This document shows positions 34,365 to 44,107 of a stretch of 64,000 nt of DNA, piece after piece. The position numbers and the translations under genes were made by a program. Source of the DNA: Pseudomonadota bacterium (GTDB taxonomy: Bacteria; Pseudomonadota; Alphaproteobacteria; Sphingomonadales; Sphingomonadaceae); assembly GCA_023400405.1 (NCBI GenBank), contig JAEXFD010000064.1, positions 1-64,000 on the forward strand, in the 5' to 3' direction. The notes beneath the pieces were generated by a model. That model had not been told where the DNA came from. It worked only from the letters and a program-made list of their open reading frames with translations, and made no database searches. Position 1 is the stretch's first letter, and each line of letters begins with the position of its first letter.

Positions 34365-34659
34365 GTCTGCGACAGCCGACAGAAGCTGACCCTGTCCTTC
34401 CATATCCGCGGTCTCGAACATCGACCGGGTGAACATGAACTCCCGATGGATCGACGTCGACTTGCGCTTAAGCGGCGCGATATCGAGCGTCTTAGCTAGT
34501 CAATGAGAGTAAAGCGTCCCTTTTTGGCGAAATCGGGCGAAGCATGCTCGGCGTACTGACGTCTGATCAGAGGACGGTTAGTTTGCCGCCGAAGGTGTTA
34601 CCCCACGTTGTCAAGCCGTCCTGGCTGCCAAGGCTATTGGCCCGGGGCAGTCACCGCAA

Positions 34660-35289
34660 TTACGGATCATGCCGTATGAAGAGCTTTGCCAAGGCCTTCA
34701 TCCAATCCTCGCTCATAGGCTGATCTGACTCAGGAGCACGCAGCATTTTCTCCGCCCGGCCGATCAGACATTGCAACAAAGCATGACGGAAGGTCGCAAG
34801 ATCGAGGCCCGCTAGCGCGATCGCGGCTCCCGGATGTGTTAGCAACGTATCAATCGCGCGTAGACCGACAGCGTAGGTAGAGATCCAGGCAACATGCCGC
34901 GCGTCCGGTAGTTCCGCCAGCAGCGCTGCAATCGCCTGACGCTCCGGACTGATCAAGAAGGCCAAGATACGCATCCCGACGCTGCAGAATGCATCGCGAA
35001 AGTCCTTCGCATCCACGTCCTCATGAAGTCCACTTTCTTCCAGTTCCAGCTTGCGCCGCAGGAGGCGCATCAAAAGATCACTGCGGTCATGGAACCGCGT
35101 GTAAATCGTCTTTTTGCTGACAGCAGCCGCACGTGCGATCCGTTCGATCGAGAGTTCGCAGGCACCCTTTGCAAGCAGCAAGTCCCAGGTGGCGGTCAGG
35201 ATCCGGTCTTCCAGACTGGCCGCCTCTTCGGCACTCGGCCGGCCTATTCGACCGCGTTGGCTTATGGGCATCGTCTTTTCACCGCCCAT
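34660..35289 (-). CDS. TetR/AcrR family regulator
   Basis: A 209-residue repressor-type protein. The N-terminal helix-turn-helix reads LSIERIARAAAVSKKTIYTR, and the C-terminal ligand-binding domain is variable. The start at 35289 is preceded by AAGGAAGGG at good spacing, while the ATG six codons upstream has none. It is transcribed in the same direction as, and downstream of, the thioesterase/Dyp-peroxidase genes and might regulate them; no operator was identified. The 192-nt gap to the thioesterase gene is empty. Confidence 0.85.
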   Translation of the reverse strand: MGGEKTMPISQRGRIGRPSAEEAASLEDRILTATWDLLLAKGACELSIERIARAAAVSKKTIYTRFHDRSDLLMRLLRRKLELEESGLHEDVDAKDFRDAFCSVGMRILAFLISPERQAIAALLAELPDARHVAWISTYAVGLRAIDTLLTHPGAAIALAGLDLATFRHALLQCLIGRAEKMLRAPESDQPMSEDWMKALAKLFIRHDP

Positions 35290-35481
35290 TGCGGCCCTTC
35301 CTTTCATGAGTCCGAGCTTCGATCGGTCCCGGTCAGCATCGGCGACGCCCGCTCGAGCCGTTCAGGTGCCGTCCAGAGGCCGAGCATGAGCGGTCGTTAC
35401 GCAGTCTGCTCACGGGCTGCCACACAACACGCGATTAATCCCGCCTGCGAGGGATAACCGCCCCTTAAAGGTTCGGACCTG

Positions 35482-35919
35482 TTACAGGCAGAACGGCTGC
35501 GCCAGATCCGGAGTGATGCGGACGAGTTGACCCGAGCTGGCGTCGAGACAGCATAGCTTTGAGTGCGCCTCGGCGACCGTCTCGCCGTCCCTGCCGATAT
35601 GCGTCGAAAACCATGCTCGCGACGCTGTGTGCTTCATAATCTGAACCGTCGCGATGAGACTATCGCGGTGATAGGCCGGTTTTCGATAGAAGATTTCGTG
35701 ACTAGCGACAATCCAGCGAAGCCGATCGACATCTTCCTTCCTCGCCACCGCGCGCCAATACGCGGTTATCGCCTGCTGCACCCACTGCAGGTACACAGCA
35801 TTGTTGACGTGGCCAAGTTCGTCGATCGCGTCCGCCGAAACGGTGATCGCATGCCGATGCGAACGGTATTGCGAGCTCCCCCCCGGCCCGCCGGACGGAT
35901 CAGCGCCAGCCTGCTTCAC
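35482..35919 (-). CDS. Acyl-CoA thioesterase (4HBT hot-dog fold)
   Basis: A 145-residue single hot-dog-fold protein with the 4HBT signature DELGHVNNAVYLQWVQQA, in which the Asp/His region contributes to thioester hydrolysis; the substrate is unknown. It starts with a GTG and overlaps the end of the Dyp-peroxidase gene by 20 nt, so it is likely co-translated as the last gene of the catalase/peroxidase operon. Confidence 0.85.
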   Translation of the reverse strand: MKQAGADPSGGPGGSSQYRSHRHAITVSADAIDELGHVNNAVYLQWVQQAITAYWRAVARKEDVDRLRWIVASHEIFYRKPAYHRDSLIATVQIMKHTASRAWFSTHIGRDGETVAEAHSKLCCLDASSGQLVRITPDLAQPFCL

Positions 35920-37270
35920 CGATCCACCGGAGCGCCGTCAGCGACGGCATGAAGAGATATTCGCCGCCCATCAGACGGTTGAAGGTGGTCACGCCGTTGA
36001 CGCGCCTTCGCGCCGGCTCCTGCGGAATGGTGAAGGTCCCGGGCTCCTCGTGCAGCGCGACGATCGGGTCCCTTTCGGTGCCAAGATCGATGAAGTTGCC
36101 CCGGTTGATCCATTCCTGCTGGAGGAACTCGATCGTATCGTACGCCCGCGCGCTGATGAAGATGAAGAAGATGCCGCGATCGCCATTCGCATCGTCGGCC
36201 GCCGTCACCTCCGGAGTCCACTTGGCGCCGAAGGTGGAAGAGCGCCGGATGATGCGGTGAATGTTGACGTCGGTCAGGATCGTCAACTGGCTGTCGCGCG
36301 GGTTGAGACGGCGCATGTGCGCTGAATGCGGACAGACCAGTCCCTTGGGATCTTCCGCGAAATTGAAGTCGTTGTTGCGTGATCGATCCGCCCCCAGCGC
36401 CTCGTCGTCATGATCCGGTGCCAGGATCAGCGGCGCGCCGCTGCGCCAGCGGCCGAACATCTTGGCCGCCAGCTTTTCCTGGTCGGCTTTGCTGTCGGCG
36501 TTGGCACGGATGAAATCGTTGAAGGCGCCAACCGCGCTCTGATATTTGCGCAGGACCACGAACGATCCGTTGCGGCCGAGTGGGGCCGGTTCGGGCATTG
36601 CGACTGGCGCGCCGGTCTCGCTGTTTTCGCCTAGGATGAACTCGCCCGCCGCGATCGCGCGCTCGTCGCCCCGCGGGTCCACCCCGCCGCCCGCCACTGT
36701 CGGCTGCGAAATGGAGTCGCGAAATCCGAAAGGATTCTTGGCATCGGCATCCGCCCCGAAGCTGTGCGTGCCGACGAGCGTGACACCATGCGAGGCTTCC
36801 AACGCGGTCATGGCGACTTCGATCGCCTTTTCCAGCGCGGCTTCGTCGCGGGCATAGATCGTCAGCGCGATATGGCAGGTGCCGGGCCGGAAGGCATCTT
36901 CCCACCGGTCGGGTGCGTTCGCGCCGAAGTCGCGCAGTTGCTCGGCTCGGGCGGCCATGCCCTGTTGAAACGGCAGGGGAAAGCTCTTCAGCGATGCCTC
37001 TGGCACGCCCAGCGCCTTCAGGCCGGCATGGCTGATCGCGACGCCGGTCCAAGCGTCCATGTCGTCCGTCCAAGCGTCGGCCGCGGGGATGTGCGGCGCG
37101 AGCCTGCGGACGAGATCGCGACCGCCTTCTGCCTCATCGACGTGCAGCATGGCGTGGAGGCCGACATAGGGCTCGGGCCGCGATCGCAGGATCAGGGCCT
37201 GGATGTCGTCGAGGTGCAGCTTGACCCGCTCCCGGCTGAAGCGCGCCTTCAGGTTCGCCAGAACGCTCAT
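35900..37270 (-). CDS. Dyp-type haem peroxidase
   Basis: A 456-residue haem peroxidase that oxidises dyes and phenols with hydrogen peroxide. The central FGFRDSISQPTV matches the Dyp distal motif (G-x-x-D-G class; here the final G is S). The distal Arg lies near ADRSRNNDFNF, and haem-binding His candidates include those in VCPHSAHMRRLNPRDSQ. There is no Tat signal, so it is cytoplasmic. The start at MSVLANLKARF is used. It follows an unknown-function gene with one base between stop and start region, as part of the catalase-unknown-Dyp-thioesterase operon. Confidence 0.88.
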   Translation of the reverse strand: MSVLANLKARFSRERVKLHLDDIQALILRSRPEPYVGLHAMLHVDEAEGGRDLVRRLAPHIPAADAWTDDMDAWTGVAISHAGLKALGVPEASLKSFPLPFQQGMAARAEQLRDFGANAPDRWEDAFRPGTCHIALTIYARDEAALEKAIEVAMTALEASHGVTLVGTHSFGADADAKNPFGFRDSISQPTVAGGGVDPRGDERAIAAGEFILGENSETGAPVAMPEPAPLGRNGSFVVLRKYQSAVGAFNDFIRANADSKADQEKLAAKMFGRWRSGAPLILAPDHDDEALGADRSRNNDFNFAEDPKGLVCPHSAHMRRLNPRDSQLTILTDVNIHRIIRRSSTFGAKWTPEVTAADDANGDRGIFFIFISARAYDTIEFLQQEWINRGNFIDLGTERDPIVALHEEPGTFTIPQEPARRRVNGVTTFNRLMGGEYLFMPSLTALRWIGEAGWR

Positions 37271-37271
37271 G

Positions 37272-37970
37272 TCAGTAATCCACCCCTTCCGGCTTGGAGA
37301 TGGCGTCTGTAAGCTGGCCGAGCGCCGCCTTGGTCGTCGGGTCGATGCCCATGTTGGCGGCCTCTGCATCGAGAAACACGTTGAGCGCCTTCTCCATTCG
37401 CTGGTAGCGGCGTACGTCGACCACCGTCACCTGCGGATTGGCAACGAACCAGCCGGCAGCGTCGATCTGGTGGTCGGCGATGAAATCCTTCACCTTGGGG
37501 CTGTCGATCCCCGGCCAGCCTTCGACGTTGGCGAACAGAAGGTCCATGAGCTCGGGGATCTTGGTCGCAAAGTCATTGATGTAGGCATCCCAGTCGCCAT
37601 CGTAAGCGGTCGCGAACAGGATGCGCGTATCATCGTCGAAAAAGACGAAGCGCATGTCGTGCAGGGTGGAGACGCGCTGGGCGCCGTCCATGTTGCCGGC
37701 GGTGAGATCGAAGATCCGTCGCAGGCGCTCCGCGCCGCCCGGCTTGAGCGTCGCGATGGCGGTGAGTTCGGACACGTTGCCGGATTGCTTGCCGGCGCGG
37801 CCGGCCGACCGGGCGCTGCCCTTCAAGTCCGGATTATGTTTGCGGATCATCGCCTCGAGCGCGATCTTGGCGAGGTGGGGTGCATCGGCGGCGACTTCCT
37901 CCACCCGGCGACGGATTTCCTGAAGCTTGCTCTCGTCCGCGAGGCGCGGGTCCTTGTTGTCTGTGGTCAT
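37272..37970 (-). CDS. Hypothetical protein of the catalase/Dyp-peroxidase operon
   Basis: A 232-residue soluble protein of unknown function that is found between catalase-family and Dyp-peroxidase genes in several proteobacteria. The conserved-looking parts are GNVSELTAIATLKPGGAERL, a segment resembling peroxidase-associated DUFs, and FVFFDDDTRILFATAYDGDW. A perfect AGGAGG lies 6 nt before the ATG at 37970, which decides the start over an upstream TTG. It may be a regulatory or assembly partner of the peroxidase. Confidence 0.75.
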   Translation of the reverse strand: MTTDNKDPRLADESKLQEIRRRVEEVAADAPHLAKIALEAMIRKHNPDLKGSARSAGRAGKQSGNVSELTAIATLKPGGAERLRRIFDLTAGNMDGAQRVSTLHDMRFVFFDDDTRILFATAYDGDWDAYINDFATKIPELMDLLFANVEGWPGIDSPKVKDFIADHQIDAAGWFVANPQVTVVDVRRYQRMEKALNVFLDAEAANMGIDPTTKAALGQLTDAISKPEGVDY

Positions 37971-37987
37971 CACGACCTCCTGCTTGT

Positions 37988-39100
37988 TCAATCGGGAATG
38001 TCATCGAGCCGGACAGGCTCGATCCGGGGGCGCGCGTTCATCCGATGGCGGTAGCTGGTGGAGTGTTCGTAAGCCGCCCGGCGGATGCGCATGATCTGGC
38101 CGAGCGGGCGATGCGCCTCTACGCCATTCCATGGATTGAACGACAGGACGTCGTCGCCATACACCTGGCGTGCCGGGGCGTAGGCGTCCTGTGCTGCGAA
38201 CCGCAGCGTCGCGATCGGGCGATGCGGCGACACCTTCTCGTCCCAGCGTACCGCCGCATCCTCGACCGGCATCTCCGCCAGATCGGTGCAGAGCTGCGCC
38301 GACAGGGCATATTCCGCGCCCTGGCTGGCGAAATGCTCCACCAGAACATCCCGCATCGTGGAGAAATCCGCCTTGCCCACCGGCTGTCCCGTCAAGGCTC
38401 GGACGTTATCGGATGCTGGGGACAGCGCCAGCTTGGCGACATGGTCACCGAAGCGGATAGCACCTTGCGTATGATAGCTCTCGCCGAGCGGATGATGGTT
38501 GTCGCGCGCCAAACCCTCGAGTGTCGCCCCAGGCGTCATCCCCAACGCCTCCACTGTCTTCTTGGCACCCCGTGCGGTGCCCGCGATCAGCCGCTGGAAG
38601 GTGTCGGGCGCATGCGCATTTGCTTCGAGAAGGCTCAGCATCAGCTTGTATTTGGCGATGGTACCAAAGGCGAGAACCGGGAAGTTCACCATCAGGAAAT
38701 CCTGGTTGGCGCCCCCGATATCGGGCGACAACCGCTCTCCTTCTACGCCGATTACCTTGATCGCGAAGCCTCGCGGCGCAGGGATCGCGTCCGAATGAAT
38801 GTCGCTAGGCGCTGACGACAGCCGTGCTACCACACCATACGTGGCTGGGCGCACGAAGATGCCCTGCCGCAATTCCGGCGCAAGATCGTCGTGGACCGTC
38901 AACGTGCCCTTCAGGACGGCATGGGACTTGGCGTGCGCGTCGCGGATCGCGTGGCGGTGGTGCTCGAAAGCGCAGCGGTTTCCGGCCGCCATCTGCTCGA
39001 CGATCTCGGCCGTCAGGCGCTCTTCATCCTCGGCGATCGTCTCGATGTCGGACGAATAGAGAAGCGGTGCTTTCAAAGCCTGACCTCGTCTGTTGCCCAT
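37988..39100 (-). CDS. Catalase-family haem protein (SrpA-like)
   Basis: A 370-residue member of the small catalase-related family (SrpA/YfeX-linked type), shorter than classical catalases of about 500 residues. Characteristic parts are KSHAVLKGTLTVHDDL with the conserved His, ARLSSAPSDIHSDAIPAPRG, and GANQDFLMVNFPVLAFG. It should bind haem and decompose or use peroxides. First gene of the operon catalase-unknown-Dyp peroxidase-thioesterase. No clear Shine-Dalgarno sequence is seen; an in-frame start slightly downstream is possible. Confidence 0.85.
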   Translation of the reverse strand: MGNRRGQALKAPLLYSSDIETIAEDEERLTAEIVEQMAAGNRCAFEHHRHAIRDAHAKSHAVLKGTLTVHDDLAPELRQGIFVRPATYGVVARLSSAPSDIHSDAIPAPRGFAIKVIGVEGERLSPDIGGANQDFLMVNFPVLAFGTIAKYKLMLSLLEANAHAPDTFQRLIAGTARGAKKTVEALGMTPGATLEGLARDNHHPLGESYHTQGAIRFGDHVAKLALSPASDNVRALTGQPVGKADFSTMRDVLVEHFASQGAEYALSAQLCTDLAEMPVEDAAVRWDEKVSPHRPIATLRFAAQDAYAPARQVYGDDVLSFNPWNGVEAHRPLGQIMRIRRAAYEHSTSYRHRMNARPRIEPVRLDDIPD

Positions 39101-39190
39101 GTCCCGACGCCGGTTGCGGCGCTTGGCCCAGCGCTTTCCTGAACATTGCGACCAACAACACCGAAGGGAACTGAATGGTTCCCTTTCTTG

Positions 39191-40324
39191 CTAGTTCGAG
39201 CATGCCTCGGTGGCGGACATCCCGACCCTCGCGCGGAAGCCGACGAGGCGCGAATACGCTAGCATGGCATAGCCGATGGCGAGGCTTGCAAGGGTGAGGG
39301 CCGGGATCGTGACCTCGCCCAGGCTCGCATGCATCTGGTTCAACGGGACGAACGTGTGGACGCCGGCGGTGGACGGGATCAAGTGAGAGAGAGCGGCGAT
39401 GAAGCGCGGCATCTGATCGAGCGGATAGGCGGTCCCGGTAAGGAAGAAGAACGGCACCGAGGTCGGTGCCAGGATGTAGGTCGCCCGTTCGCCGCAATCG
39501 AACACGCTGCCGACGAGCAGCCCCAGGGCAGCAACCGCCGTGGCAAAGACAGGGACCATCACCATCATGCCGGCGATGTTGCCATCAACGGGCACGGCCT
39601 GGAGCCAGAAGATGAACCCGAACAGGAAATAACAGCCTAGAATGCCCACCGACGCGAACGCCGCCAGCGTTCCCCAGAACTCCGCGACACCCATCCGCCA
39701 TGCGCCGGAGCGGCGTCGTCCGCCCATGAAGGTAGCGGCGCCGAAGAGCAGCGTCTGTTGAACGATGATCACCGCTACCGCCGGGAAGACATAGCCCTTG
39801 TAACCACTTGTCCGGTTGAACAGCGGTTCGGTCGTGACCGCGACGGGCAGCCCGCCGCGACTGAGTTGGGTCCCAGGGACTAGCCGTGACGTGGCGATGT
39901 TCTGGATGACAGCCGTCACTGCCTCACCGATGGTGCTGGCGCGCAGGAGGTAGGTTGCATTGACCCACACGGCCACGCCGGCGCCGGGTGTTCCGGTGCG
40001 AAGCTGACGCTCCAGATTATCGGAAATGAGGATGATCCCGTCAGCCTTGCCGGTTCGCATGATCTGCCTGGCCGTGGTCACGTTCGGGACGACCTCGGCA
40101 ACCCGGATGGCGCGCGTCGCGTCCAGGTCGACGATCATCGCTCTACTGAGAGCGCTGTCATCCTGGTCAACCACGACGACAGGCAGCTTCTGGGCAGCTT
40201 CGTGCGCGTAGGGCGCAGGATAGTAGAATGCGTAGAGGACAACGGCGAGCAGCGTCGTGCTGAGCAGCGTGCGCGATGTCAGGATGGTGCGCCACGTCGT
40301 GAGGAAGGCGGAATCGAAGCTCAT
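39191..40324 (-). CDS. ABC-2 type permease (YhhJ-like)
   Basis: A 377-residue inner-membrane permease with one N-terminal helix, a large extracytoplasmic domain (YAHEAAQKLPVVVVDQDDSA) and five C-terminal helices with PTSVPFFFLTGTAYPLDQMP. It belongs to the YhhJ/YhiI type of drug exporters. It overlaps the preceding permease gene by 4 nt. It is the last gene of the TolC-HlyD-permease-permease operon. Confidence 0.87.
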   Translation of the reverse strand: MSFDSAFLTTWRTILTSRTLLSTTLLAVVLYAFYYPAPYAHEAAQKLPVVVVDQDDSALSRAMIVDLDATRAIRVAEVVPNVTTARQIMRTGKADGIILISDNLERQLRTGTPGAGVAVWVNATYLLRASTIGEAVTAVIQNIATSRLVPGTQLSRGGLPVAVTTEPLFNRTSGYKGYVFPAVAVIIVQQTLLFGAATFMGGRRRSGAWRMGVAEFWGTLAAFASVGILGCYFLFGFIFWLQAVPVDGNIAGMMVMVPVFATAVAALGLLVGSVFDCGERATYILAPTSVPFFFLTGTAYPLDQMPRFIAALSHLIPSTAGVHTFVPLNQMHASLGEVTIPALTLASLAIGYAMLAYSRLVGFRARVGMSATEACSN

Positions 40325-41454
40325 GCTCGGCGCGACCTCGCCATGATCAGAGCGACCGATCCGGCCCAGGCGATGACGACGTAGGCTGCCAACGTCATGG
40401 CCGGAGCGACCATTGCCGCAACTGACTGGCCACTGACCTCACCCATCTGGAGAGCGATGTAGTGGGTCAGCGGCAGCACGTTGCTCCAGATGTGGGCAAA
40501 GGCGTTGGCGCCGTTCAGCGGTAACGTCGCGCCTGAATAGGCAAGCGCCGAACCGGCATAGACGGCGCTCGCCGACAGAGCGGTCGCGGTTTCGCGTGTC
40601 ACCGCGACGAGCAGGGCCGCAATTGCTGCGGTCGCCGCGTAGAACAGCGTCTGCCCTAATGCGATCAGCGGCAGGCTCCCCTCGATGCGCCATCCGCGCG
40701 CCAGAGTGAGATAAAGAAGCCAGACGATGCCCCACAGGCTGATGGCAGCGACATAGGGCAGCATCTTGCCCACGAGCGCCGGCGCAACCCTGCCGCTGGC
40801 CGATGCCCAGTCGGACAGTGACCCTTCCCGCAACTCGCGGCCGATTGCCATCGCACAGACGCAGGCGGCCACGAGGTGAAGAACCGCCGGAAAGATCAGC
40901 AGGCCCAGGAACCATTCGAAGCTGGCCGGCGTGTTGCCGAGCGGCGTCGCCTCAACGGCGAGCCGACGGACACGACTGGCCGGCACGGCATGGTTCATGA
41001 GCTGGTTCGCGGCAATCTCCGGGACGGCCTCGCGGATTGCTTCGGCGGCTGCACGGGACACCTGCCCACCGGCGCTCAGGAAGCTGCCGTTGTAGAGGAT
41101 GCGGACGACCGGTTCGCGATGACGCGCGACGCTCTCGCCAAAGCCAGCGGGAACATGCACGAAGCCTATGACGTTGCCCGCGCGGACCGCACGAACGGCC
41201 TCGACCTCACCCGGATAGAGCCCCGTGAGATGAACGAGCGGTGATGCGTCGAGCGCGCGGATGATGGCCCGGCTAGCGGTGCTGCCGTCACTATCCACAA
41301 CGGCCAGCGGCAGCTGACGCATCGGCCCCTGCCAGAAGGTGGCGGCGACGATGAAGATCAGGATGCCGGGCACCAGAGTCAGCCCCGCCAGGTCCCAGTA
41401 TTCGTGACGAAGATGACGCAGCTCAAGCGTGAGAGCCTGCCGGAACGCGTTCAT
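40321..41454 (-). CDS. ABC-2 type permease
   Basis: A 377-residue permease of the same family as its downstream neighbour: N-terminal helix, extracytoplasmic domain (LPLAVVDSDGSTASRAIIRA), then five helices ending with MARSRRA. The two probably form a heterodimer. It overlaps both flanking genes by 4 nt (ATGA). No ATP-binding subunit is encoded anywhere in this operon. Confidence 0.87.
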   Translation of the reverse strand: MNAFRQALTLELRHLRHEYWDLAGLTLVPGILIFIVAATFWQGPMRQLPLAVVDSDGSTASRAIIRALDASPLVHLTGLYPGEVEAVRAVRAGNVIGFVHVPAGFGESVARHREPVVRILYNGSFLSAGGQVSRAAAEAIREAVPEIAANQLMNHAVPASRVRRLAVEATPLGNTPASFEWFLGLLIFPAVLHLVAACVCAMAIGRELREGSLSDWASASGRVAPALVGKMLPYVAAISLWGIVWLLYLTLARGWRIEGSLPLIALGQTLFYAATAAIAALLVAVTRETATALSASAVYAGSALAYSGATLPLNGANAFAHIWSNVLPLTHYIALQMGEVSGQSVAAMVAPAMTLAAYVVIAWAGSVALIMARSRRA

Positions 41455-42455
41455 TGCGGCCAGTCGAACAGGACGCTCATTCCCGGGCGCAACTTTGCAA
41501 TCGGCGTAACCGGATGCAGCCGGACCTCGAAGGTGCGCACGTCATAGCCTGATGCCTCGCGCGTCGCGCGCCAGGTCGCAAAATCCCCTCTTGGCGCGAT
41601 GAGGTAGACCTTGAAGTCGGCATTGCGCCCCAGCGCCGGAACATGGCCGTGCAGTATCGTGCCGACACTGAGGCCGCGATAGTGATCCTCCCGCAGGTTC
41701 ATCGCGATCCACGGGTGATCGATGTCGATGACCTGATAGGCCGGGATGACAGGACTGACGACCTCGCCGGGCTGGACGAGCTTGCGCGCCACCTCGCCGG
41801 CGATCGGTGAGACCAGCCGCGTTTCCTGCCCGAGTGCCGTGGCGGTTCGCAGCCCGGCCTCGGCGATCCGGACCTGGGCGTTGACGGCCTGCTTGTTCTG
41901 CGGACGCGCGCCTGCCAACGCCTTCAGGTACTGTTGGCGAGCCGCTTCGGCATTGCGCGCGCTGCTGTCTCGCGCCGCAGCCGCCTCGTCCCGGCGTTGG
42001 GCAGCGACCACGCCTTCGGCGTAGAGGTTGGCGGTGCGACGGCTTGTGACGGCAGCAAGATCCGCTGCCGCCTGAGCGGCCTGCCATGTCGAACGCAGCG
42101 TCGCGACATCCTCGGTCCGCGCGCCCTCATTGGTTTCAGACGCGACCGCGCGCGCGGCGTCGAGAGCGCCCTGCGCCTGCGCCTGGCTGCCGGCGATCTC
42201 CGGGCTGGACAGGGTGGCAAGCAGCGTGCCCGCCTGCACGCGCTGGCCTTCCTCCGCGATCAGACGCTCGACGCGCGCCAGAGCCTTGGTGCCGACATTG
42301 ACTTCGTCCGCATCGACCATGCCCTGCAGCTGCTCAGGCGCCGGACGGCTCGCCAGCCAGAGGCCCACCACCACGACTGCGACGACGACCAGGGCGACGA
42401 TGATTGCGATCGGCCGGACACGCCGCGTCGTCGGGGTGTTTGAGTCCTCCCTCAC
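41451..42455 (-). CDS. HlyD-family membrane fusion protein
   Basis: A 334-residue periplasmic adaptor with one N-terminal membrane helix (about residues 15-35), a lipoyl/beta-barrel domain (GMVDADEVNVGTKALARVER) and a long coiled hairpin. It should bridge the inner-membrane permeases to the TolC-type channel. It starts with a GTG within the tolC stop region, overlapping by 4 nt. Confidence 0.9.
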   Translation of the reverse strand: MREDSNTPTTRRVRPIAIIVALVVVAVVVVGLWLASRPAPEQLQGMVDADEVNVGTKALARVERLIAEEGQRVQAGTLLATLSSPEIAGSQAQAQGALDAARAVASETNEGARTEDVATLRSTWQAAQAAADLAAVTSRRTANLYAEGVVAAQRRDEAAAARDSSARNAEAARQQYLKALAGARPQNKQAVNAQVRIAEAGLRTATALGQETRLVSPIAGEVARKLVQPGEVVSPVIPAYQVIDIDHPWIAMNLREDHYRGLSVGTILHGHVPALGRNADFKVYLIAPRGDFATWRATREASGYDVRTFEVRLHPVTPIAKLRPGMSVLFDWPQ

Positions 42456-43948
42456 TTCTCATCCCCCAGACGTCGATCGGCGCGGGCCAGATAGGTGGTG
42501 AAGTCGTCGACGCGGTGGCTGGCCGCGAGCAACCCGGCGAGTGCCAGATCATATTCATAGGCTGCCGCAATCCGCTGCGTCTGCGTGGTCGCAAGCGTGG
42601 CCTCGGCATCCACCAGCGAGGACGATGGCGCCTCGCCCTCTCTGAAGGAGATGCGCTGAACCCTGAGGTTCTCCCGCGCTGCGGCCAGATTGCTGTCGAG
42701 CAGCAGAAAGGATCGGCGAGCCGTCTCGACCAGGTTCCACGCTCGGACGATCTCGCCTGCGACATCCTTGCGCGCCTGGGTTGCCGCATCTGCCGCCGCA
42801 CGCTCCCGTTCACGCGCCGCGTCCAGCGACTTCCTGCGGTCGAAGTTGGACAGCAGGGTGTAGCGCAGGGTGATCCCTGCGACCCAGTCCGGTTCCGTGG
42901 GCAGAGCGTTGTCGCGATTGGCGTTGTAGCTGCCGAACGCGAAGGCTTGCGGGCGGTAACGCGATTTCGCCAGACCTACGCCCGCGCGGGCAATGTCACG
43001 CGCTGCGTCGACGCCGCGGGCCCGGGGCGTCGCATCTATGCCCTCCAGGAATGTGCCGACGGGAGGCAGTGGCTGCGAATTGACGAACAGCGGCGTCGAT
43101 GCGCTGACGCCGGCGGGTCGGTCCAGCAACCGCGACAGCGCGTCGGCAGCAGTCGCTTCCTCGAGTTGCGCGCGAATGAAGGCGCGTTCGGCGGCATCGC
43201 GGGCGACCTGGACCTGAAGGACGCGCGCATGGGGAATGACCCCGTTCTGCTCGAGCTTCACGGCATCCGACAGATGCCGATCGAACCCCGCGAGCGTCTC
43301 GCGCGTCGACCGGGTTAGCTGGGCGGCCACCTGCTGACCGAAATAGGTGCGGACCAACCCGACGCGAGACAGGTCGCGACCACCCGCCCGCCTGGCGCGG
43401 GCCACCTCCACCGCGCCGTCCGCCCCCGCCTGGATCGCCGGGATCGCACCGCCCGTGTAGAGCGGCATGGCAGCGGTGATCGCCGGCCGGAAGACGGTGT
43501 CGCGTGCCTGATACTGGAGCGTGTCCGGGATCGCGCCGAAGATCGTCGGCAGGGCGGCACCCACCCGCTGGCTCACCTCACCGACCACCTGCTGCAATCC
43601 CGCGGGGAACTCGCCGGGCAATTGCGACAGGAAGTTCGTCGCGGCGGCTGCGGCATTGTCCTTCGGTCCGGTCAGGTCGAGCGACAAGGTCTTCTGGTAC
43701 TCGATGACGCTTGCCGACGTGGTGATCACCGGACGGTTCAAGCTGCGGGTGGCGCCGGCAATCAACTCGCTTGCCCGGACGGCGTGGTCCTCACCCGAAA
43801 GCCCGGGCGAGGCGTCATCGATCCGCGCCAGGGCCGCATCGAAGCTCAGTTCTTGCGTGGCCTTCTCGCTTTGGTTCTGGGCATGCGCCGTCGTGGCGCA
43901 AAGCAGAGCGGCGATTGGGGCAGTTTGCCATGCAGGGCGACGCATCAT
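42452..43948 (-). CDS. TolC-family outer-membrane efflux protein
   Basis: A 498-residue outer-membrane channel with a Sec signal peptide (to about residue 24, AHAQ) and two outer-membrane-efflux repeats of about 200 residues each, including SKSRYRPQAFAFGSYN and DVAGEIVRAWNLVE. GGAGG lies before the ATG. First gene of the four-gene efflux operon, divergent from a TetR gene that is the likely regulator. Confidence 0.9.
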   Translation of the reverse strand: MMRRPAWQTAPIAALLCATTAHAQNQSEKATQELSFDAALARIDDASPGLSGEDHAVRASELIAGATRSLNRPVITTSASVIEYQKTLSLDLTGPKDNAAAAATNFLSQLPGEFPAGLQQVVGEVSQRVGAALPTIFGAIPDTLQYQARDTVFRPAITAAMPLYTGGAIPAIQAGADGAVEVARARRAGGRDLSRVGLVRTYFGQQVAAQLTRSTRETLAGFDRHLSDAVKLEQNGVIPHARVLQVQVARDAAERAFIRAQLEEATAADALSRLLDRPAGVSASTPLFVNSQPLPPVGTFLEGIDATPRARGVDAARDIARAGVGLAKSRYRPQAFAFGSYNANRDNALPTEPDWVAGITLRYTLLSNFDRRKSLDAARERERAAADAATQARKDVAGEIVRAWNLVETARRSFLLLDSNLAAARENLRVQRISFREGEAPSSSLVDAEATLATTQTQRIAAAYEYDLALAGLLAASHRVDDFTTYLARADRRLGDEK

Positions 43949-44107
43949 GCGGTCGCCTCCGATCCGCTCAGGAACAGATTGCGCATGCTCCGGGCGAACC
44001 GAACCGGCCGAAGCGAGGTGCAGATATGGCGTTTGCCGCCGTCGGGCATCTGATCCGTGTCCCGGGCATCGTTGACGGGGATGGCAGCCTCGCAGATATT
44101 GGCATTA

